Below the pieces are notes generated by a model. It was not told the origin of the DNA. It worked only from the letters and a program-made list of their open reading frames with translations, and searched no databases. From positions 2,700,305 to 2,709,909 of the forward strand of contig CP070687.1 in NCBI GenBank assembly GCA_020353115.1: a stretch of DNA of 9,605 nt, written 5' to 3'. The position numbers were made by a program, and so were the translations under genes. The stretch is from Bacteroidales bacterium. Its GTDB lineage: Bacteria; Bacteroidota; Bacteroidia; Bacteroidales; VadinHA17. Each line of letters starts with the position of its first letter. Position 1 is the stretch's first letter. Of the stretch, positions 6,942 to 9,605 are shown in pieces.

Positions 6942-8429
6942 TCAACCCGACCGGTCGAACTCCTCCGGGACGATCGACTTGTTTTCGACAAAATCCCATA
7001 AGGACTGTATTTTCAGATTCAACAATTCAATTTTATAACTGATGAGCGCCCTGGAATAGGCCATTTTCTTCTCAGATAGCTGATTCTGAAAAAGACTGAG
7101 ATCCATACTGGTCAGGTCTCCATTCCTGTACCGTTCAAGATTAATTTCGTAGGTGAGTTCGGCATTTTTCCGGTTCTGATCGGCTATCTCAATCTGAGTC
7201 AGGAGGTTCTGCAAATTACGGTATATGGATCTGATATTAATAATAATGTTGTTGTTTTCATCTTCCAGGTAAAGCTCCTGGGATTGCATTGCGGCTTCTA
7301 CAGCTTTTAGTCTGGCTTTCTTCTCACCCCAGTCCCAGATGGGTATCTGGAAGGATACACTCACCTGCTGGTTATCGGTTGGGGAGGAATAGATGTTTTG
7401 CAGCTTTTTATCATCTCCGAAAAGGCCGAGAGCAACGGAAACATTTCCTTTGAATTCATTCATTGCATCTGTTCTGATCAGTTCAAATTGTGAATTTTCA
7501 ATGGTTATTTCCCTCTGCCTCAGTTCCATCCGGTTTTTAAGGGCATGATCAATAGCTTTTTGCATATCAACGGTAACCTCCGGGACGGATACATCGGCGA
7601 GAACAGCAATTTCTTCGTAAAGAGACACACCGATAAGCTGTTTAAATGCATCTTTGGCATTCTCCAGGGCAACTTGCTGGTTTTGAAGATTCGATTTACT
7701 GGTCATCAGGTTCAATTCAGCCTGATACAGCTCTTCCATAGCCGATAGTCCTCCATCAACCTTATTCTTTATTATATCATAACTGATCTGTTGATTCACA
7801 TATTCCTCTTCAGCGATCTGAAGGCTCATTTGATAATCAAAGACATTGTAGAAACTCTGGGTTACATTTCTTTCAATGGCCATTTTTTGAATGGCATAAC
7901 TTAACGCAGCGTTCTCATAATCCAGCTCCAGTTCGTCAAGCTGCATTTTTGCCCTGTTATATGTAAAGAGCGGTTGATCGAACTGGATATAAAGGTTGTT
8001 ACTGAAAGCCCGGTTGGTTTCATCACTGAATTCGCTGTAGGAATTCTGAAAAGAGAACCGGTCGGAAATTGTCAAAATACCATCCGTGAGCTTTATGGGT
8101 TGTGAAATGGTAAACGCCCCGGACGAACGAAAGGTTTCGCTGGTATTCCAGGTGGAATAAAATTCGTAGAATTCACGATCGTGACTATAATAAAGAGGTG
8201 TTATCGAAAGAGCCAGTTTCGATTTATAGGAGGCATACTGGGCATTCAATGTCTCTTCGTACCGTTCAAGGTTCAGCCTGGAATGCCGGATATCCGGGCT
8301 ATTCAATTCGGCTATCTCAAGAGCCTTTTCAAGTGTAAGCAGTGTTTGTGAATAGCCAGATGGCTGTTGCCATACTAACAACAGGACCGGTGCTATAATC
8401 TTAAGGATTCGTAAACAGGTTCGATTCAT
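6942..8429 (-). CDS. TolC-like outer membrane efflux protein (OEP family)
   Basis: This is the outer-membrane channel of a tripartite pump. From the ATG at 8429 it is 495 residues, close to usual TolC/OprM size. A signal peptide is visible (MNRTC, then a hydrophobic stretch IIAPVLLLVW, cleavage probably near GYSQ at about 28). The mature part starts with TLEKALEIAELNSPDIRHSR, the usual first OEP helix. Two OEP repeats follow, each with long amphipathic helices: roughly 30-240, and about 280-480, including SFQIPIWDWGEKKARLKAVE and a NLERYRNGDLTSMDL-type segment. There is no lipobox Cys after the leader, so it is probably not lipidated. A TTG at 8441 would add four residues (MIVK) and leave only 10 bp to the upstream stop; I prefer the ATG, which continues straight into a normal signal peptide. 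Neither start has a clear Shine-Dalgarno sequence. It is followed 15 bp later by the adaptor gene. Confidence 0.94.
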   Translation of the reverse strand: MNRTCLRILKIIAPVLLLVWQQPSGYSQTLLTLEKALEIAELNSPDIRHSRLNLERYEETLNAQYASYKSKLALSITPLYYSHDREFYEFYSTWNTSETFRSSGAFTISQPIKLTDGILTISDRFSFQNSYSEFSDETNRAFSNNLYIQFDQPLFTYNRAKMQLDELELDYENAALSYAIQKMAIERNVTQSFYNVFDYQMSLQIAEEEYVNQQISYDIIKNKVDGGLSAMEELYQAELNLMTSKSNLQNQQVALENAKDAFKQLIGVSLYEEIAVLADVSVPEVTVDMQKAIDHALKNRMELRQREITIENSQFELIRTDAMNEFKGNVSVALGLFGDDKKLQNIYSSPTDNQQVSVSFQIPIWDWGEKKARLKAVEAAMQSQELYLEDENNNIIINIRSIYRNLQNLLTQIEIADQNRKNAELTYEINLERYRNGDLTSMDLSLFQNQLSEKKMAYSRALISYKIELLNLKIQSLWDFVENKSIVPEEFDRSG

Positions 8430-8451
8430 TTTTACTATCAATTTTATTATT

Positions 8452-9605
8452 TTACTGTTTCACCCACTTGACGGCATCGGCAACGACCAGCCTCCCTTCG
8501 GAATCGTTTGACATCTCCACTTTTGCCGTATCGGATGAGATGAAATAGGTTCCCATGAAATTCCACCCTTTTTCCCTGTTTTGAAGTTCCATAACGGTTT
8601 CTTCAATTCCATCATCATGGTACACCTTAAAATAGTATTTTGCATTCTGCTGGTTCCTGTCCCGGTACAACACTCCAGTTTCATCTCCAATGTAACAATA
8701 AAGATCGTAGAATCCTTTCTCCTGTATTGGTGCTTTCCACAGGGCAATGTTTTCACCTGATCCTGATTTAGTATACTCTGCTGACCGGATGTATTTACCA
8801 TAGAATCCCGATTGAGTTATGGTCTGCCAATCCACCGGTGGTCTCCACCAGCGAACTCCAACATATTTTTGTTCTTCAATTTTGGAGTACTTCTTAACCA
8901 GTTTTCTCAAATAACTTTCTGTGTATGCTTCAACCAGTTCAAAGGTAGGGTCTTCATTATCAACAATAATCTCATCCGGCTCCTTAAACGAGTAATCTGA
9001 AGCTAGTATTCTTTCCCCGTCAAATGCCGATGCCCTGCGATTCACTTCCTGTTCACCAAAGTTAAAATCAACAATGGATGGAATGTTTTTTGAAATAACA
9101 GAGTTGATGGTCAATGATCGGGGTGGAGCATCCAGTACTGCTCCTATCTCTTTTGTTTGTCCCGGTTCAAGATAAATGACTCTTCTCCCTGTTTCATCCG
9201 ACCCGCTCAATCCTTTAACATAATCTTTTTGATCCTCTCCGGTCCGGAAATCGACCATGAACAATCCTTCAACCGGCTCCGGGTTTGATGCTTTGAACCG
9301 GACCTGGTAACGGGTTCGGTCACCGTCAATGAACTCATAACTTTCCAGTCCACCAATCAGGAATCCGGGCAATTGATCGTTTGTAAACCAATGCTCCACC
9401 TGTGTTTGGACATCCAGAAGATATTCATCCTGCAGGGCCTGGTCAAGTTTCTCCAGATCCAGGGGTTTGAATGCATGCTCTTCCAGTAAAGACAACAATG
9501 ATCCTTTAAATTGCTCAGCTTTAATTTTGCTTTCCAGCAGGGTAAAGAGATATAGACCTTTAAGCCGGATTACATGGTAAATGACTTCGTTTTCTTCCGG
9601 ATCAA
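8452..9605 (-). CDS. C-terminal part of large protein: M1 peptidase-like end plus golvesin/xanthan-lyase-like domain (5' partial)
   Basis: The reading frame is open from the window edge to the TAA at 8452, giving 383 visible residues; the start lies outside. A TTG at 9498 is internal: 35 in-frame codons precede it with no stop. Visible residues 1-80 (YHVIRLKGLYLFTLLESKI through VEHWFTNDQLPGFLI) resemble the helical end of an M1-family aminopeptidase region, with the KG..L..LL and W....LPGF pattern. Next comes a beta-rich segment (about 85-170). The last 125 residues, ending WNFMGTYFISSDTAKVEMSN and VVADAVKWV, match the golvesin/xanthan lyase C-terminal carbohydrate-binding-like fold. No HEXXH zinc site is in the visible part, so activity cannot be judged. 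It is co-directional with and 22 bp upstream of the TolC-like gene, implying the same operon. It may be the tail of a membrane ABC-permease/M1-peptidase fusion; that is inference. The golvesin-type domain is fairly secure, the peptidase link moderate. Confidence 0.8.
   Translation of the reverse strand, partial: DPEENEVIYHVIRLKGLYLFTLLESKIKAEQFKGSLLSLLEEHAFKPLDLEKLDQALQDEYLLDVQTQVEHWFTNDQLPGFLIGGLESYEFIDGDRTRYQVRFKASNPEPVEGLFMVDFRTGEDQKDYVKGLSGSDETGRRVIYLEPGQTKEIGAVLDAPPRSLTINSVISKNIPSIVDFNFGEQEVNRRASAFDGERILASDYSFKEPDEIIVDNEDPTFELVEAYTESYLRKLVKKYSKIEEQKYVGVRWWRPPVDWQTITQSGFYGKYIRSAEYTKSGSGENIALWKAPIQEKGFYDLYCYIGDETGVLYRDRNQQNAKYYFKVYHDDGIEETVMELQNREKGWNFMGTYFISSDTAKVEMSNDSEGRLVVADAVKWVKQ

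Noticed and set aside
8452..9498. A complete 348-residue gene starting at 9498.
   Set aside because: Its first codon is TTG, and the same frame continues upstream without a stop to the window edge with peptidase-like sequence, so it is an internal codon of a partial gene.

Overview
The window carries five protein-coding genes, all on the minus strand and nearly head to tail. It reads as part of one operon for a tripartite RND efflux system, entered and left in mid-gene. The likely source is a member of the Bacteroidota. Support for that is the style of the RND proteins, a golvesin/xanthan-lyase type C-terminal domain, a lipoprotein adaptor, and mostly weak or absent Shine-Dalgarno sequences. 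The assignment comes from protein character only; there is no rRNA or other marker.

In transcription order (right to left): (1) 9605-8452, the 3' part of a large protein whose visible piece looks like the end of an M1-type peptidase region, then a beta-rich linker, then a golvesin/xanthan-lyase-like C-terminal domain. (2) 8429-6942, a TolC-like outer membrane channel. (3) 6926-5814, a lipoprotein periplasmic adaptor (membrane fusion protein). (4) 5769-2647, a complete 1040-residue RND permease with a GTG start. (5) 2461-1, the first 820 residues of a second, clearly different RND permease that leaves the window before its C-terminal membrane half. Spacings between genes 1-4 are 22, 15 and 44 bp, which suggests co-transcription. 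No promoter for the operon is visible, because gene 1 enters from outside.

Genes 2-5 supply all parts of an envelope-spanning pump: proton-driven inner membrane permease(s), adaptor and outer membrane duct. Two permeases behind one adaptor and one channel recalls MdtABC-type heteromeric pumps, but two alternative homomeric permeases are equally possible. No regulator gene is visible and the substrate cannot be told from sequence.

The only sizeable non-coding stretch is 2462-2646 (185 bp), between the two permease genes. It holds two arms of an 8-bp-period CGC-phased repeat in inverted orientation, and a cluster of CTCAC/GTGAG hairpin arms just after the first permease's stop. It resembles a dispersed intergenic repeat and is the least ordinary DNA here. 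The proteins are recognisable efflux components; I see no clear sign of a wholly new system.
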